Source: Himantopus leucocephalus
Lineage: Eukaryota > Chordata > Aves > Charadriiformes > Recurvirostridae
Reading direction: 5' to 3'
Assembly: GCA_003993805.1 (NCBI GenBank)
Contig: RSEF01000020.1
Span: 11,615,105-11,679,104, forward strand
Length of the DNA: 64,000 nucleotides
How positions within the stretch are numbered: the stretch's first letter is position 1; every line of letters starts with the position of its first letter. This document shows, in pieces, positions 13,291-26,179 of this stretch. The notes under the pieces are model-generated. The model was not told where the DNA came from, ran no database searches, and saw only the letters and a program-made list of their open reading frames with translations. The position numbers and the translations under genes are program-made.

Positions 13291-16200
13291 GTAGTTGGGA
13301 GTGAGGCAGCCTGGTAGGTCTGGGGGCTGCCGGTGAAGATTATCATCCAATGAAATACATATTTTTTTCAATTAAAACAAACACTACGTGCTCTTGTTCT
13401 TGTTGCTGGCCTGGTTCTGTACTGAGGTCTGGTCAGTCCCTTCCTCGTGTGTAGGAGACTGCAGATGTCCTACAGCTTGGAAATAAAACCTGTCCTGAGA
13501 TGAAATGCTTTCCTGGTGGGAAGCCTGAATTTTTCTCTCCTTCTTAAAACCATTTATTTTTTAATATGTGACTTATTGACCATTTCAGCTGAAGCCAAAG
13601 TAGTGAATGCTGCTGGGAAACGAGGTTTGGATCTGAACAATTCCTCTGTGAGTTCCAGAGGGGTGGTGGAGTCTTATCTCTTTGCAGTCTCCCTTGGAAA
13701 CAGCCATTTACATGACTGCAGGAGCTGCTGAAAGAGTTACTTCATCCTAGCCTTTTGTTTTGTTTCATTGGAAACCAATATTTTGGCCATGTCAAAGCTT
13801 GAATTCGTTTGTGGCATGTTTAATCCAGGTTCGATGGTTTGCTCGGGTCCCAGAGGTAGAAAACTGAGTAGACATAAATACAGGGAAGGAATTGTTGGGA
13901 TGTAAAAGAAACTGGGGGTGGGGGGTTGGGTGCAGAGGGAAACCCTGAAGCTTCAGCAATTTGGCAGAAAGTCTCTATCATTTTTCTTTTTGTAATACAG
14001 CTCATGAGACTTTATGAATCTCTGTTCAAAAAGGAGGGAGATGGTGGCATGGCCAGATCATTAAGCAAGTTCTCACTGACTGAAGGATTTTGGGTTTCTG
14101 TGCACAGCTGATGTGGGTTAGTCCATCCTGCGGGCTGGGGGTGCTCCTGTCTTCTGTACTTTTCCTCCTGGATTGTAGCAGCAGCACAGGACAGTTTTGA
14201 TGGGTGTTGTCTCCATCAACCTGCAGTGATGGGGACCTCACTGATGCTGCTGGCCTGTGAGCTGGCTTCTGGTGCCCACATCTCTCTTGCCTCTGTGTTC
14301 TGTAAGATAACGGCATCCTCACCCTTATACAGAACCAGCCTGGGGGGAGGCTGCTTCCCTGGGGGTGGTGGCCTTGGATTGTGTCTACAGATCCACCTCC
14401 TGCTGGGTCTCCCACCTGTCCCTATGCCTCTAAGGAGAACTCTGCATGCTGCTTTTTCCTTCCAGCTGCTCTGTCTTGCCCATTTTGACCATAAGTTCTC
14501 TGGACAAGGAGCTATTGGGGAGGCTATTGTCCTGTTTGTGCCTGGGGGTGCTGTTATTTCAAACAACCAAAACAGTATTTCTGCTGTAGCTGAGCAGCCT
14601 TTGTCCAAGTACATATTTGTATGGGAGCCCGGAGGAGAATTTAACTTACTGCTTTATCAGCCTTATCTGCTTCTCCCCTAAAGCCAGAGCAGTGAGTGTT
14701 TGGGGTTTTTTTTCTCATTTATCTGTGTACCTGCCTTAGTGATCAGCCAGAAGAGATGGGAAATACTGTAGATATCTAAACAAATAACTTTCTTCCAATG
14801 TGTGTAAGTTACTCCAGGTATCAATTTTACCACATGGATTATCAGCCTGGATAGGGCACTGCTGCTTCTGTTGCAAACCTCAGGCCCAAATCTAAGCAGA
14901 ATCTCTTGCAAAGCTTTTATCTAGGTTTGATTTCTAGCAAAGATAGGCATTATCTGCACAGAGTAAACTCATTTGCTCTGTAACCCCCCGTGATGTTACA
15001 GATGGGAGACCATGACAGGACTGCCAAAACAGAGCCAGACAAACGGCCAGTTTGCATTTGCTTCTTGGGGTTGGGCTGTGCTAGCAGCAGCGTCTGGCTT
15101 TGCTAGCCAAACTGCAGCCTGGTCCAGCTGGTCTGGTCAAACCTTCATTCGAAGATGCCTCATTCCTTGTTGCTGCTCTGCTCTCTTGAGTTCCCCATGT
15201 GCTCCCAGCTCTCATCCCACCCTGCAAGTGGTTATCTTCTTTTACTTCCTTCCCCCAAGCCCATATGGAGGAACCACACGCTACCATAGCACAGGACAGT
15301 TTCTCTTCCTCATCATATTCCTCCTCCCTTCCTACTGGTGCTAGGGGGCTGGGGGAGTCCGACCCTCACCCCAAGAGGACCTGCATCACTCCTTTGTGAT
15401 CACTGTCTTGTGTTTGGCAGCACATCATTGGTAGTGACACAGGATAACTTGGCCTAAATAATACATTACAAGACCTGATCTCACTGTGCAGATCATTTTG
15501 CTGGCTTTGTAAAGTTAATCAGTTTACATGTTGCCATTGGGTAAGGAAAGGTCCATTTACCTTAAATAATTAATGAAGATCAATTAAACACTTCATTGCA
15601 TAAATAAGTTGGTTCGACATAGTAGCAGCCAACACAGAAACTAGCAGAAAGGAGCACGGTATCTCCCAGTGACACAGCTTTAGACAAGCCTTTTGGAGGT
15701 GGGGGATGGGGAGACGATGCAGGATGTTCCTGGAAGGAGCCCATTTCCTTCACTCCCACTGAGTTACAAAACTTGTTTTCCCATTCTGAGACTCATCAGC
15801 ACAAAAGGACTATAAAGAGCTTTAAGAGGACTTTCTTTGGCTTGCTTGTTAGGAAGCTCTTTGTAGTGAACTGGCAAATGCCTGCTGCTTGCTGGCTGCC
15901 CTCCTCTCAGAGCAGGGGAAGGATTAGGCAAGGCGGCTGTGTTTGCAGTCCTCTTACCCGGTGTAAGAATTACTTTAGTATGATAATCTCTCTAGCTCTA
16001 ACTTCCAGAAAGAAGAACAGCACGTCCCTGAGCCATGGCAGACTTTGAGTAATACAGACTTTCAAGATACTGTAACATGGGCTCTTTTTTTTTTTTTTTT
16101 AAAAAAAAACACTCTTACCCCAAAGAAGCAAAGGCAATAGTTTCTTGCTTGAAAGGGTGTGCTCAGAGACATGAACAGCCAAGACAAATTACTGCTCTGA

Positions 16201-17714
16201 AACAATCTCGTCCGCTACCCTTCGCTCTCATGGAGTCTGTCTGCTTGGGGTCTGTTGTGATAGCTTTGCTTATTCTTTGTCCTCAGACACGGTATTTTTA
16301 TATGGATATATCTACAGATAATACATTATAAAAAACAATCTGCACAGTGATAAATCAATGATCTTTTTGCTTCTGATGGGGAAATTGAACAGGTTTTGTC
16401 TGGCTGTAATTCCTAGAGATCAACATGTTAATGAAGTAGTCAATGAACTTTGGGTTGGATGTTGCAGTGTCCTGCAAGCTGTAGAGTACTTATCTGGATT
16501 ACTTTTCAGAGGACCCATGTCCTGTCTGCTCCACAGGGAGGTTCACAGAACTGTCCATAAATCCTTGGTAATGCATACAGTGGATTTTGTTTTAATTTAT
16601 AATCTGCCCCAAGTCACAGTACACTGCTAACTAGTTGTTGATCTGGCTGTGATGCCTGCTGTACTGACATAACCCATGTGCAATGCACAGTGAATATCTC
16701 TCCAGACAAATATGGTTCCCCTTCAGTCTAAATCTCCCTACCTGGTAGCAAAGCACGATTGCCTAATATGCCTAAGGCCTCCAAATATTTATGCTACGAG
16801 GACTTCTGGGCTACCGCGTGGCTGGTATTGTGGGTTCTTGTGGTGTGTACACTGTGCAACAGCAACTGTCAGGCACCTAATTTCAGTAGTGTTAATATTG
16901 AGAGGTATCCAGTTCTGCATGCAGGCAGGTTGCAAACCTTCTGTTAACAACATGATCTCCAGCCGCCAAAATCACTGACCTACTTTGTTCAGAGGGGTTG
17001 CATTCCTTCTCTTAGATGCTTTTGAGGTTTAGCGGTAAGTGAGTATGTCGCATGATAACCAGAAGTTTGGGGGAGGAAAACTGGCAGCTGCGGGAGCCTT
17101 GGGTGCCTGCAAGGAGTTAACTTGCACCACTGGTTGCATGACAGCCCCCAGCTGTCTGTGCCTTCCCCTCCAGCGTGTCTCTCCGTTATTTCATCAAAGC
17201 AACAGGCATGGTTTTAATTTTCCGTGACTTGCTTATGAAATATGATCCTTGCTGTAATAAAGAAAAGATTTGGTTTGTAATGGATACATAAGAAATCAAT
17301 TTCCTATTTTTAAATAGGTGGGATTAACAATGAAACAAACAATAAGCAGAGCAGCAGGGAGAGAAGGATGGGAGAAAGACCAAGCAGCCCCCAGACAGGG
17401 CTGACTGCACTTGGACATGTTACACTCATTTGTTAATGGCTTCAATGAGGCAGTCACAGCTGTAGCATTTCTTCCAACATATATTAATTTTCTGGTTGAA
17501 AATAATGATGTTGGGAAGACGGCTAAAGATTCATGACTTTACTTCTACCTAGCAGTGACATTTAAGGTGCAACATGGTTACTGTTTGAATTCATCGTTCA
17601 AAAAAACCAGCACCCTCTTAATGTCTTGGGAACAGATGCCCTCCTGCTGTGTCTGCAGCAGGGACAGCATCCAGCAAATGCCTTCACCTTGTCCCGGAGG
17701 CTGGGAGCTGCTCT

Positions 17715-17921
17715 CCAGCAACTGGAGTTCTGGAATATTGTGTCCAGTTCTGGGCTCCCTGGTTCAAGGACAGGGAACNNNNNNNNNNNNNNNNNNNNNN
17801 NNNNNNNNNNNNNNNNNNNNNNNNNNNNNNNNNNNNNNNNNNNNNNNNNNNNNNNNNNNNNNNNNNNNNNNNNNNNNNCTCCAGAGGTCCCTTCCAACCC
17901 TGACCATTCTGTGATTCTTTG
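17715..17921 (+). mobile_element. CR1 LINE fragment with an assembly gap
   Basis: Upstream of the N run the text GGAATATTGTGTCCAGTTCT followed by GGGCTCCCT matches the 3' part of the CR1 ORF in sense. Downstream, GAGGTCCCTTCCAACCCTGA and TTCTGTGATTCTTT match the CR1 3' UTR and tail. Both flanks are plus-oriented with the middle missing. The 5' boundary is approximate. Confidence 0.85.
17779..17878. other. assembly gap, 100 N
   Basis: Exactly 100 N inside the CR1 copy described above. Any long reading frame crossing this point is an artefact. Confidence 0.95.
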
Positions 17922-19877
17922 GGGGGGGAAGGCATTTTCCAGTCCATGCTGTAGTAAATGTCCCCAGCACCTGGTAATCCTATGCTGGTGTCCCATGTAC
18001 TCTGTCTGTGCTGGCAGAGCAGTCCCTCCAGTGAGGTCCGTTGGAGGGGTCTGAGGGACACTGGGATTAGCCTTTAGGCTATCAAGATGCTCTGTGTGCT
18101 TTCTGTCTCCTAGCTCTCCTGGAAAATTCACCTCCTGTGTGGCACGAAGCGAGTACAGTGCTTTTTTGGCCCATGTCAAGGGTCCAGTGCAGGCTGTGCG
18201 CTGCAGAGGCACTGATTTCACTCCAGGACACAGTTCCTTGAAATTGCAGGCGCCTCTGAAGGCAGATTGCCCTTTAGACCTTGGACTGCAGACAGTTGGT
18301 ATAGGTTCCCCTGCCAAGCCGCACCGAGCGTTGCCAGTGTGTTTTTGTGTTGTTAACAGATGTGCTGCTAGTGCTGTTTTTCCATTTTCCTGTGCGTGCA
18401 CACGGCGCACACTGCTGTACAGGGAGCTCAGGGATCGCAGTGTCCATGGAGCTATCTGACTCAGAGGGTTTTGTAGGTGGGGAGCTATGCATTTGCGGTA
18501 CGGGGGGTAACAAGGCTGTCTGAGTCTGTCCCCCTCAGCAAATCACCAAATTGCAGTCTGGACTTGCTAGAGCTGCTCTTCTGGTGCCAGCATCTCCTGG
18601 CCCAGCTCCACGCTTGTGCTAAGTGGCTTTGGAGCTGTCCCAGGGGTCTGTCACGGGTTGGAATTAGAGTTGCATTTGGCTGGCTGGTCTGTCTTTCCTT
18701 CCTGGATGCTATTGCTTTTTTTAGCTTATCTCAGTTCTGCATGGGTTTGTGAGTTCCTGCTGAAGTCTCTAACAAGATTTGTATGGTGGCTTCTTTTTCC
18801 TCCAGCAATCATAATTTGGCCAGAAATAAATGTCTGCAAAAATCTTTTTAAAGTCTCTCCTTCATGTAGGTTTCAGCAGCCTTCTTGAGAGACAAGCCAT
18901 AAAAACCGATGAGACTTTTGGAAATGGTTGGTGGGACTTCTAGGACTGGGCAGAAGTCCAAACAATTTTGTAATCTTCTCCACATAGATCTGTTATTGCT
19001 GGGGCAGGTACTAGATGCATTATCACTACTAATCTCATTCAAGGGTGGAGGGGTGCCTGACTGTAGATAACTGTAATGAAATAGAGCCAGATTTCTGTCT
19101 TTACAGAATAAAGACCAAGAAAACTCCATGGAATCCGAGGCCTGCTTCTACTTACTCGTGTCAGAAGGATATTGTTTTTATACTTTAAAACCACCAGTCA
19201 ACCCACAGTTCTCAAACAGCCTTCACCTCCCTTTCCCAACTGCTGTCCTACTTAAATTATAGCTTTTTTTTTCTTTTCCTCTATTGGCTACCTCTGGAGC
19301 TTCAAGTAACTGTTGGTAGTATCCCAAACTGAAAGGCAAAACCAGACCAAGTATACATAAACAAACCTTAGCAAAGAACCCACGGATTCTTCTTGTTGCC
19401 ACCAAAGCCAGTGGGAGTTCTGCTGTCCCGCTCCACTGTCACTGCCATGTGGCTCTCAATGAACTTGCTATTTAGCTTTAAGGCAATCCAGTAACTGAGG
19501 TGGAACACTTACCTACGCTTGCTCATACTTGAATGAGCTATAGGAAAGAACATAGGAGTCAAATTGCACAGTGAGAATCGGTGCAGTGCACTGTCACCTC
19601 CAGAAGGTTCACTTGAGTGTCACCACCCTTCTTGCTTCTGCAAGCAGGAATAACTCCCAGGAGAGTTGTACCGCTCTAGGCTTAGTGGTGCATAAGTCAT
19701 GCAAAGTAATACCACTTTTGCAGTATTACTGGATACTGATGGCAATGTTGTTCACCCTGTGGCTTGGAATTTATCTCCATGCCACTTGCAAGCAAGGCTC
19801 TGTTGACTTCTGAGCCAGCTGAACTGGCATAATCTTGTAGCATTTAGGTTTCACTCTTTCCAACCTTGGTTAAATGT

Positions 19878-19901
19878 AAAGCTGCTATTCATAGCAGCTT
19901 T
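19878..19901. repeat. perfect inverted repeat, 10-bp arms and 4-base loop
   Basis: AAAGCTGCTA, then ttca, then TAGCAGCTTT. The stem is too short for a microRNA precursor as it stands. Confidence 0.9.
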
Positions 19902-20349
19902 GAGGATCTGGAGCTCCAGAACACCATGGGAAGCTTCTCATCCGTTCAGGAAGCCATAGATAAATAGAGTGATGGTTTCCAGTGGGTAAAATGAGGTTTT
20001 GTTGTGCTCTTCACATTCATAGCTGAGATGGCATTCGTATGCACATGCTGTTGCTGTGCTAGCCTCCACCATGGTGACAGGGCCTTCCTATGATTTCACT
20101 GATGTGGTGAGGAGGGGGAAAAGCTCAGACTATTAGTTTAGTTTAAAGCTCCCAAAACTATACAAAGCAGGGGTAAGATCTATTAACTGTGAGCCTAGAA
20201 GCTATTTCCCATGGAGGATGAGCTTAGTTTGTTCTGGAGAACAGCTGTTTATCAGGAGCAAATTTCTGGGAAGGACCGTTCCTTGACTATCTCAACCTGG
20301 GAAATGGCATTGTGATGCTTTACAAGAAAAAGAACAAAAACTAGTAGCT

Positions 20350-20354
<5 letters not shown>

Positions 20355-20381
<27 letters not shown>

Positions 20382-20382
20382 N
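20355..20382. repeat. poly-A tract ending in N
   Basis: Twenty-seven A followed by an ambiguous base. No gene-like body precedes it that would mark a processed pseudogene, so it is best treated as a simple repeat. Confidence 0.85.
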
Positions 20383-21012
20383 CAAAACAACAAAAACTAC
20401 AGCAGTTTTATAAAGGGATTTTTTTAGCTCAATGAAGGACCTTGAGACTGCATAAAAACCACACAAAAACTTCAGTATATTCCTTTGGGAGGATTAAAAC
20501 AGATGTTTTCTCTTTTCCAATGGCCAGTATCTGCCATTTCCAAAGAAGACACAAAGAACACTTCTGGGATGTGTGTCAGAAAAAGTTCTGCTAGCAGCTT
20601 ATAAGCTTGAACGAAAGCTGAAGTCAGATAATCTCAGAACCTACATCTGGTCACACTTATGCCGGAGAAAAGCCAAGGCAATCTGATGGTGCCAGAGTAA
20701 GGAGGAGCAAAATGAATTCCAAGGTGACCAGTGTCACTGATGGTAGCGAAGGCAGCATACAGCACTTCACACTGGGTAGGGACAGCTCAGAGGTCGGCAT
20801 GGCCTCTTATGATACAGGTACCATAATGATGTTTGTGTTTGCAAGGATTAGATACAGCCTGAATTTTACATATTTATATATTTGGATTTCTGCAATTTGC
20901 TCACAAAATCCTTCTCCGTTAAAGTTTTGCAGACAGAAGTTATATCCATGATGGCTGCAGAATGCAGTAAAGGCATACAATAGCAATTTGGGGTTTTTTC
21001 TTTCTCTCTTCT

Positions 21013-21029
21013 CCCCCCCCCCCCCGCCN
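21013..21029. repeat. poly-C tract with an ambiguous base
   Basis: Thirteen C, then gcc and N at 21029, after a CT-rich stretch. It is a low-complexity region with uncertain length. Confidence 0.85.
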
Positions 21030-23011
21030 GCAATACGAATTCACAGATGTGGCAGGATGTGATTTGGAATCTTGGTGACTGGGTTTTGCCAGCACCCACT
21101 TGACAAATGTACCCTTTTGTATCGCTGAGGTTAAACTACTGCCAGAAATGTCCTCCATGATCAACAATAATGATTACTAATTTGGAATTTAGAGTGCTCT
21201 GCTTTGCCATTCATAAGCAGCATTTCATTAGTCTTCCAGCCAGGTAAGTCTCTAGTCACAAAAATTGTCTTTCAGTTAGCGAGCTAATTGACTATACTGC
21301 AGCAAGTATGGAATAAATCATGTTACTATGGTAGCCAAGGTTTTTGGAAAACAGTATTTCCCAGAACACAAATGCCATTTCTCTGAATTTTACCTCTTTC
21401 CCTGAAAATAGCCTATCATCAGAGAATCGTGAGAGATTTGAAGTTGGGTTTCACTTTTTTTCCAGTAAAAGTTCTGCAGCAAGCTGAAGCAGTTTTATTT
21501 ATTTATTTGGTTTAACCTTCATCATGTTGACACAATACAGGTGTGTGGATATCTTACATACTCAAGCTAATTACTACTGAGACTGACATCTGGGAAAGGG
21601 ATTTGAAAGAACAAGACAAAACACAGTCAAAACTTGACCTTGAAACATTAGAAATTAGTCCAAAGAATGGTTGGAGACTTCTCAACCTGTGCAAAGACTG
21701 AACCAAGGTCTGGGTCTGAGCTCAATGGATTTATCTGTGCTAATAGGAGGACTTGGCACTGAAGCCAGACTTTTTGCCCAAGGAAAGGTCATTTAGAGGG
21801 ACTGCACTAACTTTAAGGGAGTCAAGCACGGCCTCTGCTAGATGTGGCGCATCCATCGCTGTGTTGTGTTGTTCAGTGAATCATGGCATAAACAAGGTAC
21901 CAGAGATTGTATCACAATAGCATTAATGGTTAAACTGTGATTTTGATTTTGTCTCTCTTCTTTTCAGCCACCGGTACATCCACAAGTGTTTCAACAAAGT
22001 ATTTTATTTCTTGCTTCCCAGAATACCAAGTGCATTTCATAACACAGCTGTTGCAAATGTTATGGCTCCATACACATCATGTGTTAGTCTTTCCTGTGCT
22101 TCCCTTCTCTGAATCATATTTAATAGGCCAAGTTTTATATTTCTCTACTAATTTGTTGAAATTTATTGCATTTGTTGCCTTCCCCTCTTGCTTTTGAATA
22201 TCGGGGGGAACTTCCAAATTTCAATTTAAAAGCATTTTGTTCTAATTCATTTTGTTTTTATGGAGCATAGTATTTGTTGGAGGGAGAGAAGTTGAGATCA
22301 TAATCTGGCACGGTTGACTAAGTTTCTAAATTTTAAACCACCGCCTTCTCTTTTTTAAACATTTTCTCTGCCAATACTAAACATTTTGATCATTCAAAAT
22401 GTAAATTGTACTCTCCATAGATGCTGAGGGGTTGTGGATATATTTACATAAAAAGGAACTGTTGAATGACTCATGCAAAAAGTTATTTTCCTGTTCTCAG
22501 CCTTAACAGTACAGCACTTTTTCCCCTGTTTTCTGTAGTTTCTGGAATTATTTGTATGCCCATCAGTCTCTGAGCAGTGTTTGAAAAGGTGCATGTGGTT
22601 AAAATGTGTGGAGTGAGAGAACTGCAAATGGTTTAAATATTTTTGCCAGAAGTGCTCGTGATAGCCACTTTCTGTGAGTTGTGTTATGTTGTATGGAAAG
22701 AACACCCAGAGGAGAACCCCAAGGGCAGCGGCGGTCAAGCGAAGGAAAGTCTGCGAGCCTCTTGGGGTGAGGAGGAGAATGCAAGGGTTTAGTCAGAATA
22801 CGAAATGCAGTGCTTTGGGCAGGGGTATGATGTTCTCAAGGCATTTAGCACCTTATAATACCAACCTTGCCAGCTGGGTGTGCGCTGCAAGATCACAGTT
22901 GTGCTGGCCCACAGCACTGGTACCTATCTCCTCATTAAGCAGCATTTTATGGGGCAAGTGTCACTCAGTTCTCCCATGACCATGTGCCTGCCAGGCTTGG
23001 GCCTTTGGCTC

Positions 23012-23602
23012 TGTGCTGGCTTTGGCTGGGGTAGAGGTAATTTTCTTCATAGTAGCTGGTATAGGTCTATGTTTTGGATTTGTGCTGCAAACAGTGTTGA
23101 TAATAAACAGATGTTTTTGTTATTGCTGAGCAGTGCTTATGCGGATCCAAGGCCTTTTCTGCCCCTCACCCCACCCCACCAAGGATACAGGCAGGGGGCA
23201 CCCAAGAAGCTGGGAGGGGACGCAGCCAGGACAGCTGACCCCAGCTAACCCAAGGGATATTCCAGACCATGTGACATTATGCTCAGTATATAAAACTGGG
23301 GGAAGAAGACGGAAGGGAGGACATTTGGAGTGATGGCATCTTCCCCAGTCGCCGTTAGGCGTGATAGAGCCCTGCTTTCATGGGGATGGCTGAACACCTG
23401 CCTGCCCATGGGAAGTAGTGAATGAAGTCCTTGTTTTGCTTTGCTTGCATGTGTGGCTTTTGCTTTAATGATTAAACTGCCTTTATTTCAGCCCACAAAT
23501 TTTCTCACTTTTACTCTTCTGATTCTCTCCCCATCCTACTGCGGGGGGAGTCAGTGAGGGGCTGCATGGTGCTTAGTTGCTGGCTGGGGTTAAACCACAG
23601 CA
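23012..23602 (+). mobile_element. solo LTR of an endogenous retrovirus family found in birds
   Basis: An element of about 590 bases with TG...CA ends, a TATA box (TATATAAA at 23287-23294) and a polyadenylation signal (ATTAAA at 23471-23476). From memory, its ends (starting TGTGCTGGCTTTGGCTGGGG, ending GGGGTTAAACCACAGCA) match a repeat that is abundant in many bird genomes. No retroviral coding sequence flanks it, so it is a solo LTR left by recombination. Flanking five-base target duplications are not clear (ggctc against ggcat), which suggests age. I cannot name the exact subfamily. Confidence 0.82.
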
Positions 23603-25104
23603 GGCATAGATTTCTCTGGCATGAAGTACGAGTCTTTTCCTTTGTAATATTCAGAACATTGAGCCTGGTTCCGTTTGAGAAAGCAGAACAGCACACTGGA
23701 GCCGCTCAGAGCATTCTGGAAAGCCCCGAGCTTCTGTACATCTCCTGGGCAGTATTTCAAAATGTGCTTGGAACATCTTTGCACTACTCAGGACTGGGAT
23801 CCTCTCATGAGGCCCATAAGAAACTCTGAGACTGTAACTGGCCATAAGTCTCTGATAATAGCATGACAGATTTTCTTAGATCTCTTTGTTCTTCTTTAGA
23901 CTTATCCAAATACTAGGTCCAATACTGTCATATCAGTTTGTGAATGGCCCAAGCCTTCATTAACTATTTACAGAATTACTTTATAAACAACTTTATTTTA
24001 TGCACATGATAGTAGTCCTTGAATCTGAGGAGTGCATACACTAATCTCTTGTGGCTCGCTTCCTCTGACTTATTTACTGTCTTCCACCTTGATTTTTCTT
24101 TTAATTTGAAGCCCACTCAAGAGTACACAGGTCCTATAGGCCCTATATGGCCCTATAGGAGACCTGCATCCATGCAGATGTGGTTTTTGACCAGCAAGCG
24201 GGTCAACCGATGATCATCTCTGCAGAGGCTGCACTGCTCTCCACTTTTGTCACAGCTTTCTGTTGTCTTTTTGTGTGTGATCTATCTATTGACTTAGGCT
24301 GTATTATTCACTTCAGAATTGATAATGTTTGTGTTAAGTCCTAAACATGGAGTCAGGTGATAGGTAGAGGCTTTTCAGGCTATGTGACCTCTCCTAGCAA
24401 ACTTCAAAGGGCATCTGTTGACCAGCCAAGGTACTGTTTGTTTTGCAAGGAAGCGGGGTCTATAAAAAGGCTTATTACACAATGTAAGTGATTTTCTTTT
24501 TGCTAAGCAAATATTTGCAATATATTTTGGGAGATCAAGCATTCAAAGTGAAAAAGCAGGATACCTGCCAGGGATGTGGGAAGCATGTAAAGGGCACCTT
24601 TAACTGGGAGAACATGGGATGGTTTTAGTATCTCGGATCTACAAGGAAGGCAACACAGGCTCCTACCCCTATTTTCATTGAGCTCTAAGGCTTTAGGCAT
24701 CTCGGCACACCCGGAAAACTCTTCCCAAACTGTCTTTACTTGCAAAAGCCAAGGTACTGCGGAACAGAGACAAATCCTATGACCTTAGCAAATAAGCAAG
24801 GTCCTAATATCGGGCTTTCCTGGAGGCTAGTTTATGTTATAAATGCCCGAACTATCTAACAATGCCCAGTTATGGAGAGCACATCACTAACTGGATGACT
24901 GCTCGCAGCTGGCATCATCATTTCTGGATCTTTCCTTTGACTTGAATAAAAGTTGCAAAGACAGTATGTGGCTTAAAGTAGTTGGCTTAGGAGTAGCAGA
25001 TCAATGCTACTCAACATCTAACTTCCGCATGCGAATTTCTGTGCTGTGGTATTGACAAGAGGCCCAATTTATATGCATGTAGTTTATAAACAGTGAGAAT
25101 ACTG
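23603..25104. other. intergenic sequence downstream of PCK1
   Basis: No coding signal is visible. A near-palindrome built on CCTATAGG repeats lies at about 24131-24165. Confidence 0.65.
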
Positions 25105-25123
25105 GTCATATTTTGTATAAACG

Positions 25124-25129
25124 TTTATT
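25124..25129 (-). terminator. PCK1 polyadenylation signal
   Basis: The minus strand reads AATAAA 596 bases past the stop codon. The implied 3' UTR of roughly 600 nt fits known PCK1 mRNAs. Cleavage should fall near 25105-25115. Confidence 0.75.
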
Positions 25130-25724
25130 TCAACAATAAAGAACAAGCCATTTAAAACACGTGGAAATCACAGGAGCATGAGGCATATACAATAGCAATA
25201 TCTTAAATACACATTAGTAATACAAAGTCATCTTTCACTCTGATAAAAGTTACAACTTCATTTTTCTAAAAAATATTTAAGCCATGACATACGTTTAGGT
25301 CATATGTATATACAGCATCTAAGTTTCTTTCTTCTTTCCTGTAGAGGCTGAGACACTAGTGGTTTGTGTGATAGAAACAATGTGCTACACCTTGAAGGTT
25401 GGATTGGTTTGGACTGTATATGCAGAATTTACACCCATCGTGGCTATATGTGTGTGTAAGTGACAGATCAGGGTTTTGAAGACCACATGCACATATATTC
25501 CCTCAGCTACTCACCTATTCACAACAACTGATGTAGTTATAAATCATTAGGTCTGAAGTTACTTCTAGAATGCCTCTACCTATATTCTAACTAAACTAAG
25601 ACCTACTTTTCATTATAACTCCCTGCCCATCAGTGTGCTGTTATGCTTCCAGCAGTGATTTGGTAAAATGTGTTTGTCCCGTCTTAGTATGAGTGGAGTG
25701 AAAAATAACTGTGGCTTTGATCAG

Positions 25725-26179
25725 CTACAACTGTTTTATTCTCATCTCTAAGGCAAGCATTTCTCTCTCTATTTCATAGGGAAGGTCAGCATTAACTTGC
25801 ACTTCGAAGTAGTGTTTGATTTCTTCTACCTCCTTTTCCCAGAACTCTTTGGAGATATCAAACAGTTCGGTCAAGTTGACATCTTCTAAACCCTTCAAGT
25901 TCAAAGCAGTGTCAGCAGGGATGTAACCTATGGCAGTTGACTTGGCAGAGGCCTTCCCTTCAATTCTGTTGAACATCCACTCCAGCACACGGGAATTCTC
26001 TCCGTAGCCAGGCCACAGGAATTTCCCTTGGCTGTTTTTCCGGAACCAGTTAACATGAAAGATCCTTGGTAGTTTTGCAGCTGGACGATGTGCCATGCTA
26101 AGCCAGTGGGCCAAGTATTTGCCAAAGTTGTAGCCAAAGAAAGGTCTCATGGCAAATGGATCATGCATAATGATTTTGC
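25725..26179 (-). CDS. PCK1: PCK1 exon 10, coding part of the last exon
   Basis: It begins after acceptor ttgaacag and ends at stop codon 25727-25725. It encodes residues 472-622, including [20 protein letters not shown] and the guanine-binding aromatics around [11 protein letters not shown]. The 3' UTR continues to about 25105. Confidence 0.96.

Larger units (their letters stand above)
1..17714. other. intergenic sequence, no gene recognised
   Basis: GC-rich, Alu-like-free avian intergenic DNA with alternating AT-rich islands. Many short open frames exist, but none has splice-compatible neighbours or a recognisable domain. It contains the degraded CR1 at 13.1 kb, the poly-G tract and the small repeats listed separately. 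AT-rich, homeobox-motif-rich islands at about 2720-3050, 8010-8230, 10930-11040 and 15450-15620 look like possible conserved enhancers, but conservation cannot be judged from one sequence. Confidence 0.7.
17922..23011. other. intergenic sequence, no gene recognised
   Basis: No coding exon, RNA gene or further transposon is visible between the CR1 copy and the solo LTR. It contains the poly-A and poly-C tracts and the 19.88-kb hairpin. Confidence 0.65.

Noticed and set aside
17598..18410. 270-codon minus-strand open frame.
   Set aside because: It crosses the 100-N gap and CR1 sequence, and is open only because N was read as any residue.
19878..19901. Hairpin as a microRNA precursor.
   Set aside because: The paired stem is only 10 bp with no extended flanking complementarity, too short for Drosha/Dicer processing.
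20355..20382. Poly-A tract as the tail of a processed pseudogene.
   Set aside because: The upstream sequence shows no gene-like body and no target-site duplication.
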